From Gammaproteobacteria bacterium (GTDB lineage: Bacteria > Pseudomonadota > Gammaproteobacteria > Pseudomonadales > Azotimanducaceae): DNA of 17,160 nt. Where the stretch lies: NCBI GenBank assembly GCA_002715785.1, contig PBAA01000028.1, positions 21,392-38,551 of the forward strand, in the 5' to 3' direction. The notes beneath the pieces are model-generated. The model was not told the DNA's origin, did not search any database, and saw only the letters and a list, made by a program, of their open reading frames with translations. A program made the translations under genes and the position numbers. Below, piece by piece: positions 7,606 through 16,144 of the stretch (the stretch's first letter is position 1; each line of letters starts with the position of its first letter).

Positions 7606-9113
7606 CTATCGCGTACGTCCCTCTCGATTCTGTTGCCGTCGCGATGGAGGCGAACGCGGTCGCGGCTCAACTAGCGGAGGCTGGAGCTACTGTTATCCGA
7701 AACGGCTCGCGTGGTCTCGCTTGGCTAGAACCTCTAATTGAAGTCCAAGATGAAAAAGACCGAGTGGCTTATGGCCCGGTAACCCCCGAGACCGTCGCCG
7801 AACTCATCTCCGACGGCGTTCTTCACCACCAATTAATTCGTCATCCACTCTACATAGGCTCCATCGAAAATCATGATTTTTTGCGATCGCAACATCGACT
7901 CGTATTTGACCGGGTAGGATACGACTCGCCGGTCGATTTCCCCGATCCCACCGACACGCTTAATGCACTCGCAATGTCACCGGACGCCCTGATCGACATG
8001 ATTGAAACATCAGGGCTACGGGGTCGCGGGGGTGCCGGCTTTCCCGCCCACATCAAGTGGCGAACCGTCAGAGGAACGGAAGCCCCCGCGAAATACTTGG
8101 TCTGCAATGCCGATGAAGGTGACTCGGGCACGTTTGCGGATCGGTTATTACTGGAGGGCGATCCATTCCGCTTGATTGAGGGCATGGTGATCGCTGGATA
8201 CGCGACAGGTGCCAAACTTGGCATAGTTTATCTTCGATCCGAATACCCCGTCGCCAAAACCATATTTCTCCAAGCGCTTGAAATCGCTCGCGCACGCAAT
8301 CTGATCGGGCGCAACGTACTCGGCTCCGATTTCGACTTTGATCTCGAATTATTCGTAGGTGCGGGCGCTTATATTTGTGGCGAGGAAACCTCACTGCTCG
8401 AAAGTCTCGAGGGCCGACGTGGTCAAATACGCGTTAAACCACCGGTCCCGGCGATCAGCGGTCTGCTTTCAATGCCGACATTAGTCCATAACGTCATCAG
8501 CTTTGCATCCGTCCCCGCCATCGTGCGTTTAGGCGGTGACGCGTATCGAGACTTAGGTGTCGCTCCGTCGTCCGGTACTATGAGTTTTCAGCTTGCGGGA
8601 AACGTCAAGCGGGGCGGTCTTATCGAAGTGCCGTTTGGAATAACACTTCGCGAAATGGTCGAAGGATATGGCCAAGGGACCCTCTCGGGACGACCATTCA
8701 AAACACTTCAAATTGGCGGCCCTCTAGGTGCTTACCTTTCCCATCAAGAACTCGACACTCCACTCACTTATGAAGCCATGACGGATATCGGTGCAGGCAT
8801 TGGTCACGGCGGCCTGGTGATCTTCGACGATACCGTGGACCTTGCCGAACAGGCTCGATACGCGTTCGAATTTTGTGAGTTGGAATCCTGCGGAAAATGC
8901 ACGCCATGTCGCATCGGTTCGGTGCGCGGTAAAGAGACAATGGAACAAATAATCGGCGGTCGCGCAACTGACCGAGAATTCAATATGATAGACGATCTAT
9001 GCGAGGTCATGGATCGGACCAGCCTGTGCCAAATGGGTGGCATGACGCCAATTCCAGTGCGTAGCGCGATGGAGCGATTTCAGCAAGACTTTCGTCACAG
9101 GACAAAGCCATGA
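7602..9113 (+). CDS. fdsB: NAD+-dependent formate dehydrogenase beta subunit (NuoF-like, FMN/NAD binding)
   Basis: A 503-residue diaphorase subunit that takes electrons from the FdsA/FdsG clusters and reduces NAD+ at FMN. Seen in order: a thioredoxin-like N-terminal region (1-100); the FMN/NAD glycine-rich loop GLRGRGGAGFPAHIKW (138-153); NADEGDSGTFADR (169-181); GAGAYICGEETSLLESLEGR (253-272); and a C-terminal [4Fe-4S] site with C430, C433 and C436 (ESCGKCTPCR) plus C476 (DRTSLCQMGG). All ligands of the family are present, so it should be functional. Start and stop are in ATGA overlaps with fdsG and fdsA (7602 and 9110). Activity: formate-derived electrons to NADH in the cytoplasm. Confidence 0.94.
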   Translation: MTIAYVPLDSVAVAMEANAVAAQLAEAGATVIRNGSRGLAWLEPLIEVQDEKDRVAYGPVTPETVAELISDGVLHHQLIRHPLYIGSIENHDFLRSQHRLVFDRVGYDSPVDFPDPTDTLNALAMSPDALIDMIETSGLRGRGGAGFPAHIKWRTVRGTEAPAKYLVCNADEGDSGTFADRLLLEGDPFRLIEGMVIAGYATGAKLGIVYLRSEYPVAKTIFLQALEIARARNLIGRNVLGSDFDFDLELFVGAGAYICGEETSLLESLEGRRGQIRVKPPVPAISGLLSMPTLVHNVISFASVPAIVRLGGDAYRDLGVAPSSGTMSFQLAGNVKRGGLIEVPFGITLREMVEGYGQGTLSGRPFKTLQIGGPLGAYLSHQELDTPLTYEAMTDIGAGIGHGGLVIFDDTVDLAEQARYAFEFCELESCGKCTPCRIGSVRGKETMEQIIGGRATDREFNMIDDLCEVMDRTSLCQMGGMTPIPVRSAMERFQQDFRHRTKP

Positions 9114-11947
9114 GGCGAATAGAAAACGACCTCGGAACACCGGCCCCACGAGGTGCTCAAAACGCCACGGTGTCGTTAACGATCGACGGTGCACCCTTAA
9201 CCGTGCCCGAAGGCACGTCCATCATGAGAGCCGCTCGCGAAGCAGGGATCATGGTTCCAAAACTTTGCTCAACCGACACTCTCAACGCGTTTGGTTCTTG
9301 CAGACTTTGTATGGTGGAAATCGAAGGCCGAAACGGTCTTAGCGCATCTTGCACGGAGCCTGTTAGCGAAGGCATGTCGGTTCGAACGCAGACCGAAGAA
9401 TTGGCCCGGCTGCGACGCGGCGTCATGGAGCTCTATATCTCGGACCATCCCCTCGACTGTCTCACCTGTGCCGCCAACGGCGATTGCGAACTTCAAGACA
9501 TGGCGGGCGCCGTTGGATTACGGGAAGTTCGATATGCCGAAGGCGCTAGTCATTTAGTAACTGAAAAAGACCTATCCAACCCTTATTTCGCCTTCGACGG
9601 ATCCAAATGCATCGTCTGCTCGAGATGCGTACGCGCGTGCGAGGAGGTCCAGGGAACCTACGCACTGACCGTGGACGGCCGCGGATTTCAATCCAAAATC
9701 AAAACCAGTACCGAACAATTTTTCGATTCTGAATGCGTCTCCTGTGGGGCCTGCGTCCAGGCCTGCCCTACCGCGACGTTAATAGAGAAATCTGTCATTG
9801 ATCACGGCGTGCCCGATCGGTCGGTTCTTACCACCTGTGCCTATTGCGGTGTTGGCTGCTCCTTTAAAGCGGAGCTCAAGGGCGACCAGGTCGTACGCAT
9901 GGTTCCCTACAAAGACGGTATGGCAAATCACGGTCATTCCTGCGTTAAAGGTCGATTCGCTTGGGGTTACGCACAACACCAGGATCGAATTACCACACCG
10001 ATGATTCGGCAAACGACCGATGACCCGTGGGAAGAAGTTTCCTGGGACACAGCGGTCGATTTCGCGGCCAAGAGATTACAAGCAGTTCAAAAACGCTACG
10101 GAGCCGATTCGATTGGCGGCATCACGTCGTCGCGTTGCACCAATGAAGAAGTTTGGCTCGTCCAAAAAATGGTCCGTACCGCATTCGGTAACAACAACGT
10201 CGATACCTGCGCACGCGTCTGCCACTCGCCGACTGGCTATGGCTTGAAGCAAACCTTCGGGACTTCAGCTGGAACACAGAACTTTGATTCGGTCGCTGAC
10301 GCTGATGTTCTGGTTGTGATCGGAGCAAACCCGACCGAGGGCCATCCGGTCTTCGCGTCCCAGATGAAGCGTCGGCTCCATGAAGGCGCACATCTCGTGG
10401 TCGTCGATCCGAGGAAAATTGCGTTGGTTCGTTCGCCTCATGTCGAGGCAAACTTTCATCTTCCGTTACAACCCGGGACCAACGTGCCGATCATGAACGC
10501 CTTCGCGCACGTCGTGGTCACCGAAGATCTGATCGACCACAATTTTGTGCGCGAACGATGTGACCTCCAAACATTCGCGGAATGGGAAGATTTCGTACGC
10601 CAGCCAGAAAACTCGCCGGAACAAGTCGCCGTCATCGCCGGCGTGCTAGCCGAAGACATTCGTGCCGCGGCTCGCCTTTACGCAAACGCCGATAATGCAG
10701 CAATCTACTATGGCCTCGGTGTGACCGAACACAGTCAGGGTTCAACGATGGTGATGGCCATGGCAAATCTTGCGATGGCAACCGGCAACATCGGCCGCTC
10801 AGGGGTCGGTGTAAACCCGTTACGCGGCCAAAACAACGTCCAAGGTTCCTGCGATATGGGGTCGTTTCCCCACGAATTATCCGGATACCGGCCCGTCGGC
10901 GATCCCGAAACACGAGAACTTTTCCGTAAACATTGGGACGTCGAGCTCAACCCAGAGCCTGGTTTTCGCATCCCCAACATGCTCGACGAAGCCTGCGCTG
11001 GCCGCTTCAAGGGCTTGTACGTGCAGGGGGAAGACATCGCCCAATCGGATCCCAATACCCAACATGTCGAACAAGCGCTCAATACCATGGAATGCGTGAT
11101 CGTTCAGGATCTTTTCCTCAACGAGACGGCAAAGTTTGCCCACGTCTTTTTGCCAGGAACTTCATTTCTCGAGAAAGATGGAACGTTCATCAATGCTGAG
11201 CGCCGCATCAATCGAGTTCGTCCAGTAGCGAGCCCCAAAACCGGAATGGAGGAGTGGCGTGTTACCGCCGCGCTATCGAACGCTCTCGGGTACCCAATGA
11301 ACTATACATCTGCCGCCGAAATCATGGACGAAATCGCGGCGCTCACGCCCAGCTTTTCAGGCGTCTCGTTCAGGCATTTGGATGAGGTCAACAGCGTGCA
11401 GTGGCCTTGCAATTCCGAAGCGCCACTAGGCACCCCGGTAATGCACGTGGATGAGTTTGTACGTGGTAAAGGCTGCTTTGTACTGACCGAATACCAGCCA
11501 ACCGAAGAAGCAGCCAACCGGAAATTCCCACTGTTATTGACGACCGGTCGTAAGCTTCACCAATACAACGTTGGCGCGCAGACACGCCGGACGAAAAATT
11601 CGAAATGGCTCGAAGCGGACACGCTCGAGATTCATCCAACCGATGCGGAAATGCGTGGAGTTCGCCACGGCGAATGGGTATCGATCACAAGCCGTATGGG
11701 TGAGATCACCTTACGCGCAGAGATCACGGAACGCGTCGTTCCCGGCGTCGTTTACACAACGTTCCACCATCCATCGACGGGAACCAACGTTATAACGACG
11801 GATCTCTCAGACTGGGCCACCAATTGCCCAGAATATAAAGTAACGGCAGTCGAGATTCGGCCCGCGAACCATCGTTCGGATTGGCAGAAGCAATTTGACG
11901 AGAGGGAGCGAGCACAATCCGATTTACTCCCCGCCGGTGGTCGATGA
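9110..11947 (+). CDS. fdsA: NAD+-dependent formate dehydrogenase alpha subunit, Mo/W-bis-MGD catalytic
   Basis: A 945-residue catalytic subunit oxidising formate to CO2. Domains in order: N-terminal ferredoxin [2Fe-2S] (C53, C64, C67, C81); NuoG-type HxxxCxxCxxxxxC cluster (H113, C117, C120, C126); two [4Fe-4S] sites (C167/C170/C173/C177 and C209/C212/C215/C219); molybdopterin oxidoreductase [4Fe-4S] (C243, C246, C250, C278); then the bis-MGD domains. The metal-binding residue is an ordinary cysteine, C371 in CARVCHSPTG, followed by the catalytic H372; it is TGC, so this is not a selenoenzyme. The C-terminal cofactor-binding region contains LLLTTGRKLHQYNVGAQTRR. ATG 9110 overlaps the fdsB stop, with AGGA shortly upstream. 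The length fits FdsA. It depends on the adjacent FdhD and MobA products for activation and cofactor. Confidence 0.95.
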   Translation: MRRIENDLGTPAPRGAQNATVSLTIDGAPLTVPEGTSIMRAAREAGIMVPKLCSTDTLNAFGSCRLCMVEIEGRNGLSASCTEPVSEGMSVRTQTEELARLRRGVMELYISDHPLDCLTCAANGDCELQDMAGAVGLREVRYAEGASHLVTEKDLSNPYFAFDGSKCIVCSRCVRACEEVQGTYALTVDGRGFQSKIKTSTEQFFDSECVSCGACVQACPTATLIEKSVIDHGVPDRSVLTTCAYCGVGCSFKAELKGDQVVRMVPYKDGMANHGHSCVKGRFAWGYAQHQDRITTPMIRQTTDDPWEEVSWDTAVDFAAKRLQAVQKRYGADSIGGITSSRCTNEEVWLVQKMVRTAFGNNNVDTCARVCHSPTGYGLKQTFGTSAGTQNFDSVADADVLVVIGANPTEGHPVFASQMKRRLHEGAHLVVVDPRKIALVRSPHVEANFHLPLQPGTNVPIMNAFAHVVVTEDLIDHNFVRERCDLQTFAEWEDFVRQPENSPEQVAVIAGVLAEDIRAAARLYANADNAAIYYGLGVTEHSQGSTMVMAMANLAMATGNIGRSGVGVNPLRGQNNVQGSCDMGSFPHELSGYRPVGDPETRELFRKHWDVELNPEPGFRIPNMLDEACAGRFKGLYVQGEDIAQSDPNTQHVEQALNTMECVIVQDLFLNETAKFAHVFLPGTSFLEKDGTFINAERRINRVRPVASPKTGMEEWRVTAALSNALGYPMNYTSAAEIMDEIAALTPSFSGVSFRHLDEVNSVQWPCNSEAPLGTPVMHVDEFVRGKGCFVLTEYQPTEEAANRKFPLLLTTGRKLHQYNVGAQTRRTKNSKWLEADTLEIHPTDAEMRGVRHGEWVSITSRMGEITLRAEITERVVPGVVYTTFHHPSTGTNVITTDLSDWATNCPEYKVTAVEIRPANHRSDWQKQFDERERAQSDLLPAGGR

Positions 11948-12804
11948 CTACGCTTGAGACCACACATTTGCCGGTAGCGAGTACTCGGGTACCCGTCGAA
12001 CTTGTCAACCATGAGACGACAAATATCGAGGATTTCGTGAGCGTCGAGGAGCCGCTGGAAATCCGACTTGCGTACGGACCCGTGGACGCCAGGCTCGAAC
12101 AAAGCATTTCAATCACCATGCGCACGCCGGGGAATGACCTTGAGCTAACGCAAGGGTTTCTCTTTGGAGAGGGCATTGTTCACGCCACATCGGATGTCCT
12201 TGGAGTTGAACACTGCGGACCACCTTCACCCGATAAAGGTATCCACAACGTGGTTCGCATCGAGTTATCAGAAACGGCGCAATTTGATCCCGACGCGCTA
12301 CTCCGCCATACATTTACGAGTTCAAGCTGCGGCATCTGCGGTAAAACGTCATTGGACGCGGTCAAGGCCATCGTGCCGAATTACAAACCAAAAGGTTTTG
12401 CTGTCAATGGCCGTCAGCTGAAGGCTCTCCCCGAACGACTCCTAACCCGTCAAACCGAGTTTGTCCGAACAGGCGGATTACATGCCTCAGCATCATTTGA
12501 TCCGACCGGCCAGATCGAACGTATCAGAGAAGACGTGGGACGCCACAATGCACTCGATAAACTCGTCGGTTCGTACCTCGATTCCGGGATTGATACGTTG
12601 CGCGAACGTGGGGTACTGCTGTCAGGGCGAGCCAGTTTCGAATTGGTGCAAAAAGCCGCAGTCGCCGGCATTCCCCTCATCGCATCAATCGGACCGCCAT
12701 CGAGCTTAGCCATCGAGCTGGCCTCATCTCACGATATGACGTTGGTCGGTTTCCTGAAAGCCGACCGGTTCAACGTGTACTCGGGTGGAGCAATCGAAGC
12801 TTGA
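11944..12804 (+). CDS. fdhD: Formate dehydrogenase accessory sulfurtransferase FdhD
   Basis: A 286-residue cytosolic sulfurtransferase that passes sulfur from a cysteine desulfurase to the Mo-bis-MGD cofactor, a step needed for formate dehydrogenase activity (called fdsC in Fds operons). The catalytic CxxC is present as C129 and C132 in SSSCGICGKTSLDAV. Other family marks are LTQGFLFGEGIV (68-79), IREDVGRHNALDKLVGSYL near residues 195-213, and a C-terminal LLSGRASFELVQKAAVAGIP stretch. Length is normal. The start overlaps the fdsA stop (ATGA 11944), and the stop overlaps the TTG start of mobA (TTGA 12801), placing it between the enzyme it activates and the cofactor enzyme. Confidence 0.94.
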   Translation: MTTLETTHLPVASTRVPVELVNHETTNIEDFVSVEEPLEIRLAYGPVDARLEQSISITMRTPGNDLELTQGFLFGEGIVHATSDVLGVEHCGPPSPDKGIHNVVRIELSETAQFDPDALLRHTFTSSSCGICGKTSLDAVKAIVPNYKPKGFAVNGRQLKALPERLLTRQTEFVRTGGLHASASFDPTGQIERIREDVGRHNALDKLVGSYLDSGIDTLRERGVLLSGRASFELVQKAAVAGIPLIASIGPPSSLAIELASSHDMTLVGFLKADRFNVYSGGAIEA

Positions 12805-13400
12805 TTAATGCCGCAGATGTCACCGCGCTGCTCTTATGCGGGGGCAAAGGCGCACGACTCGGCGGTCAAGACAAGCCCCTGCTCTCACTCGGTAGTGACA
12901 AAATCATCGACCATTTGCTGACGCGTCTTAAATCTCAGACCGGCGAAATCATCATCTCCTGTTCGCGCAACGTTGCCCGTTATGAAGCCTACAAAGTACG
13001 CATTATCGTCGATGAGACCCCCGACGAAGGTCCACTCGGTGGTCTTCAGTCTGCCTTTAAGGCCATAGATACGGAGTGGGCGTTAACGTGCCCCGGCGAT
13101 ATTCCATTCCTCGCTCAAGAACTGGTGACTCGTATGAGCGACGATGCTGAACGACAAGGCGTCGCCGTGCCCTTTGCCGACAATGAACGCCAGAACTTGT
13201 GCCTCCTTATCAACCGAAAACGACGCGATGATCTTGTTGAATTCTATGCACAGGGTGGTCGTGCCGTGAAACGTTGGTTGGATCATGCCTCCATTCAGTC
13301 AACCGACCTTTCCGATCTAGGGCCTTCCTTTTTTAACGTCAACACGGCGCACGAGCTCGAAGAAGCTATCGAGCGCTCCAACCAGCCGGTTCGACCATGA
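12801..13400 (+). CDS. mobA: Molybdenum cofactor guanylyltransferase MobA, TTG start
   Basis: A 199-residue nucleotidyltransferase that adds GMP to molybdopterin, giving the guanine-dinucleotide cofactor used by FdsA. Seen: the GTP-binding loop LLLCGGKGARLGGQDKPLLS (residues 10-29, with Cys13 where Ala is usual); DETPDEGPLGGLQSA (71-85); the Mg-site CPGD with D100; and FFNVNTAHELEEA near the C-terminus, matching the family's NxNTPED-like motif. The start is TTG at 12801 inside a TTGA overlap with fdhD. The nearby ATG at 12808 is out of frame and the next in-frame methionine (MSDDAERQ) lies past the catalytic loop. Its end overlaps the quinoprotein start (ATGA 13397). Length is normal. Confidence 0.9.
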   Translation: MINAADVTALLLCGGKGARLGGQDKPLLSLGSDKIIDHLLTRLKSQTGEIIISCSRNVARYEAYKVRIIVDETPDEGPLGGLQSAFKAIDTEWALTCPGDIPFLAQELVTRMSDDAERQGVAVPFADNERQNLCLLINRKRRDDLVEFYAQGGRAVKRWLDHASIQSTDLSDLGPSFFNVNTAHELEEAIERSNQPVRP

Positions 13401-15268
13401 ACCGGCACGTCGCGGTAGCCGTATCGATAATCGCCACGTTTTGGAACGCGTACCCGGGTTTAGCAAATGAGCCCGGTGCCGATATCTACCAGACGCGTTG
13501 CGCCGTCTGCCATACCGGCACCAACAAAAACGCAGGTCCATCGTTGGATTCCATTCAGGCAATGAGCAGCGCCGAGATTCGCTTCACGCTTCTCGAGGGA
13601 AAAATGAAAGGGCATGCGAGCAGCCTTTCCGATTCGCAACTGGAATCCTTGTTGAGATTCCTCGTGGGGGACCGACCAGACGCCACAATCGTTATTGGTT
13701 CGAGCACTGCATGTTCCAACAATCCGATTTCATTTGACGCAACCATGACGAGTTGGGGGTTCAACGCCCAGAACACTCGCCACCAAAGCCATACGTTAAT
13801 CAACACCGAGAGCATCAATAGGCTTGAGCTTGCCTGGTCGTTTGGTTTGCCCGAAACATCGACCGCCAGGTCCCAACCGATAATCACCGATAACACCGTA
13901 TTTGTCGCATCGACTAGCGGTCACGTATACGCGTTGGATCGGGCATCCGGTTGCGAACGTTGGCACTACCGCTCGGAAAATCCATTGCGAACATCTCTGA
14001 CCCTTGGAACCGTGAACTCGAGCCCCGCTCTTTTTATTGGCGACCAGCGACGCGGCGTCCTCGCCATCGACGCCAACAGAGGAGACCTCCTTTGGAGGAG
14101 CCAGGTCGGTCTCTTCGATGCTTCCATGCTCACGGGAGGAACCGTCCAGCACGGTAACCGCTTATTCGTGCCTATCTCAGCCTTCGGCGTGGCGCTGGCG
14201 CAAAATCCCGACTACGAATGTTGCAAAAGTCACGGCGGCGTGCGGGCTCTCGATGCTGACACGGGCAACATTCTATGGACGGCCCACATGACCGCTAACG
14301 CAGAGAAGACGTACGAGAGTAGTGCCGGGACACAAATGTGGGGCCCGTCCGGGGCGCCTGTTTGGACAACGCCTGCAATCGACCCGAAACGCAGGCGCAT
14401 CTATGTAGGTACGGGAGAAAACACATCGACACCCGCGACGGAACTTTCCGACGCAATCGTGGCAATCAACATGGATACCGGTGAGATCGTCTGGAGCTAT
14501 CAAGGCACCAGCGGTGACGCATTCAATATGGCATGTGGGTGGCGACGCGGTCCAAGTTGTCCAAAAGAAAATGGCCCCGATTTCGACTTCGGCGCTTCCC
14601 CTGTGATGGCGACACTGAGTAATGGTCGAGATGTCATCGTGGCCGGTCAAAAATCCGGCGACGTCCACTGCCTGGACGCGGAAACCGGAACGCTCATTTG
14701 GCGAACCAAAGTCGGGCAAGGTTCCGCGCTGGGAGGGATCCATTGGGGCATCGCGGTCTCGAAAGACCGCGTCGTTGTCCCCGTCGCGGATCCTGGTTCC
14801 GCGCGCGGTGATTACCAACCGACGCCCGGGGTGTACGTTCTCGATCTCGACACCGGCAAGGTTATTTGGTCGCACAAAGCCGAGCGCGGTTGCACCCCGG
14901 AAAACGGCGAACAACAGCGCGCACGTCGTCGCAGTGGCGGCAATCGATGGCCTGCGTGTCCTCGACGGTACGCGTTTTCTGCAGCCGCAAGCAGCACTCC
15001 TCAACTGGCATTGGCGAGCGCCCTCAACGGTCGCACCATGGCCTTCGACCTCTCAGATGGGACTGTCCTTTGGGAGTACGACACAGTTCAACAATTCGAC
15101 ACCGTAAACGGAGTCGAGGCACACGGCGGCGCGATTGATAGCGCCGGCGCCCAAGTTGTCGATGACATGCTTTTCGTCCAGTCAGGCTACGGCATGTTTG
15201 GGCAAATGCCGGGAAACGTTCTGCTCGCTTATCGGCTGCAGAATCCGAAATTGAACTCGAAAGACTAA
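13397..15268 (+). CDS. Secreted PQQ/heme c dehydrogenase, polyvinyl-alcohol-dehydrogenase-like
   Basis: A 623-residue periplasmic quinohemoprotein. Residues 1-23 form a Sec signal peptide with likely cleavage after PGLA. A small cytochrome c domain follows, with heme site C35-A-V-C38-H39 and M70 (LEGKMKGHAS) as probable axial ligand. The rest is a quinoprotein beta-propeller: W-docking repeats are visible near 186-189, 229-233, 289-294, 361-366, 430-435, 486-491 and 554-559 (for example TGEIVWSYQ, TGKVIWSHK). SWGFNAQNTRHQ, DYECCKSHGGV and IYVGTGENTSTP match the PVA dehydrogenase branch with N-terminal heme, not methanol dehydrogenase. It would oxidise an alcohol and pass electrons to a cytochrome. 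It is coupled to mobA by ATGA. An Arg-rich stretch (505-524) is unusual. The substrate need not be PVA; PQQ synthesis genes are not in the window. Confidence 0.87.
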   Translation: MNRHVAVAVSIIATFWNAYPGLANEPGADIYQTRCAVCHTGTNKNAGPSLDSIQAMSSAEIRFTLLEGKMKGHASSLSDSQLESLLRFLVGDRPDATIVIGSSTACSNNPISFDATMTSWGFNAQNTRHQSHTLINTESINRLELAWSFGLPETSTARSQPIITDNTVFVASTSGHVYALDRASGCERWHYRSENPLRTSLTLGTVNSSPALFIGDQRRGVLAIDANRGDLLWRSQVGLFDASMLTGGTVQHGNRLFVPISAFGVALAQNPDYECCKSHGGVRALDADTGNILWTAHMTANAEKTYESSAGTQMWGPSGAPVWTTPAIDPKRRRIYVGTGENTSTPATELSDAIVAINMDTGEIVWSYQGTSGDAFNMACGWRRGPSCPKENGPDFDFGASPVMATLSNGRDVIVAGQKSGDVHCLDAETGTLIWRTKVGQGSALGGIHWGIAVSKDRVVVPVADPGSARGDYQPTPGVYVLDLDTGKVIWSHKAERGCTPENGEQQRARRRSGGNRWPACPRRYAFSAAASSTPQLALASALNGRTMAFDLSDGTVLWEYDTVQQFDTVNGVEAHGGAIDSAGAQVVDDMLFVQSGYGMFGQMPGNVLLAYRLQNPKLNSKD

Positions 15269-15358
15269 TTCTTCTCTGCACGAATTTGATTCCGATGAAA
15301 GCGGGTTTTCAGTACCGCTCGCCAGTATCATGGCCTAAACGGTAGCCCGGACGAATCG
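15269..15358 (+). other. Intergenic gap before the crotonase genes, weak hairpin
   Basis: A 90-bp gap. AGCGG (15300-15304) and CCGCT (15315-15319) can form a 5-bp stem with a 10-base loop, but no T-run follows, so it is not a convincing intrinsic terminator. A promoter for the following genes would be expected here, but I see no good -35/-10 pair and no Shine-Dalgarno before ATG 15359. Confidence 0.3.
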
Positions 15359-16144
15359 ATGTACACATCCTCGAGTGACGCGCTCCATGTCGAACAACGC
15401 GACGCCCAGTTACGGATTCACTTCAGCCGGCCGACGATCAATTACGCCATGCTTGAAGCGCTTACCGCGTGCGTCCTTGAGGCAACAGCCGACGACGAAA
15501 TTCGTGCACTGATCGTTAACGTGAGCGCCGACGGCGACGACGGTAACGATATGGGACCCTGGCCGGATCGCCTACGGCACCGGCACCCCGAAGGTAACCA
15601 CGGGGCAGGACCGCTCGTCGAGCAGGATGCGATTCGGGCGTTGCGTCGATTCATGAAACCCACCGTCGCCCTCATGGAAAACGTTGTAAATGGACTCGCA
15701 ATTGATCTCGCTGCCGCCTGCGATGTACGCATTGCGAGCGCGACAACCACGCTAACCGATTCACGCATCCACCAAGGTCGAACAGCATCAACGGGCATCA
15801 CCTACATGCTCCCAAAACTTATCGGTCAATCGCAGGCGATGCGAATCTTGTTACTCGGAGAAACGCTGTCCGCCGCAGAACTTCGGAGAATTCACTTTGT
15901 CCATGAGGTCGTTGAGGATGCCGAATTTGCAGAACATGCGATCACATTGGCGAACCAAATCGCGACCATGGCAACGCGCGCCTGGGAAGTTCATAAAATG
16001 CAGGTCGTGCCTCAGCTGGACCTCGGCTTTGACGCAGCCATGGTACACAGTCTCGGTATCCGCCAGACCCACGTCATCGAAGATCGTGCCGAAGGAATGC
16101 GCGCGTGGCGTGAAAAACGCGATCCGGAGTTTACCGGTCGATGA
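15359..16144 (+). CDS. Enoyl-CoA hydratase/isomerase (crotonase) family, divergent active site
   Basis: A 261-residue crotonase-fold protein. The C-terminal half is clearly of the family: KPTVALMENVVNGLAIDLAA (100-119), CDVRIAS (121-127), LPKLIGQSQAMRILLLGETL (151-170), and the tail EGMRAWREKRDPEFTGR. The active site is atypical. The first oxyanion motif (usually GxGxxFCAGxDL) is replaced by SADGDDGNDMG (56-66). The residue matching rat hydratase Glu144 is D116, and the one matching Glu164 is R136 (DSRI). A plain hydratase is therefore doubtful; isomerase, hydrolase, decarboxylase or a structural partner role is possible. It overlaps the next crotonase by ATGA at 16141, and the two may form a hetero-oligomer. 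ATG 15359 is the only plausible start; no Shine-Dalgarno is visible. Confidence 0.85.
   Translation: MYTSSSDALHVEQRDAQLRIHFSRPTINYAMLEALTACVLEATADDEIRALIVNVSADGDDGNDMGPWPDRLRHRHPEGNHGAGPLVEQDAIRALRRFMKPTVALMENVVNGLAIDLAAACDVRIASATTTLTDSRIHQGRTASTGITYMLPKLIGQSQAMRILLLGETLSAAELRRIHFVHEVVEDAEFAEHAITLANQIATMATRAWEVHKMQVVPQLDLGFDAAMVHSLGIRQTHVIEDRAEGMRAWREKRDPEFTGR

Noticed and set aside
10219..10227. Possible selenocysteine in the formate dehydrogenase alpha subunit
   Set aside because: The metal-ligand codon in CARVCHSP is TGC (Cys371), not TGA, so no SECIS element or recoding is needed.
14273..15004. A 243-residue antisense reading frame within the quinoprotein gene
   Set aside because: Arg/Pro/Thr-rich composition with no family motif. 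It lies wholly inside a well-supported gene and is typical of a shadow frame in moderate-to-high GC DNA.
14880..15020. Frameshift within the quinoprotein gene
   Set aside because: The frame stays open and the sequence on both sides (VIWSHK and SAAASSTPQLALASALNGRT) fits the family in the same frame. The basic stretch looks like an insertion, though raw-read checking is listed above.
13397..15268. Methanol dehydrogenase (MxaF/XoxF) identity for the quinoprotein
   Set aside because: It has an N-terminal CxxCH heme domain and the DYECC and GTGENTS patterns of the PVA-dehydrogenase branch, which methanol dehydrogenases lack.
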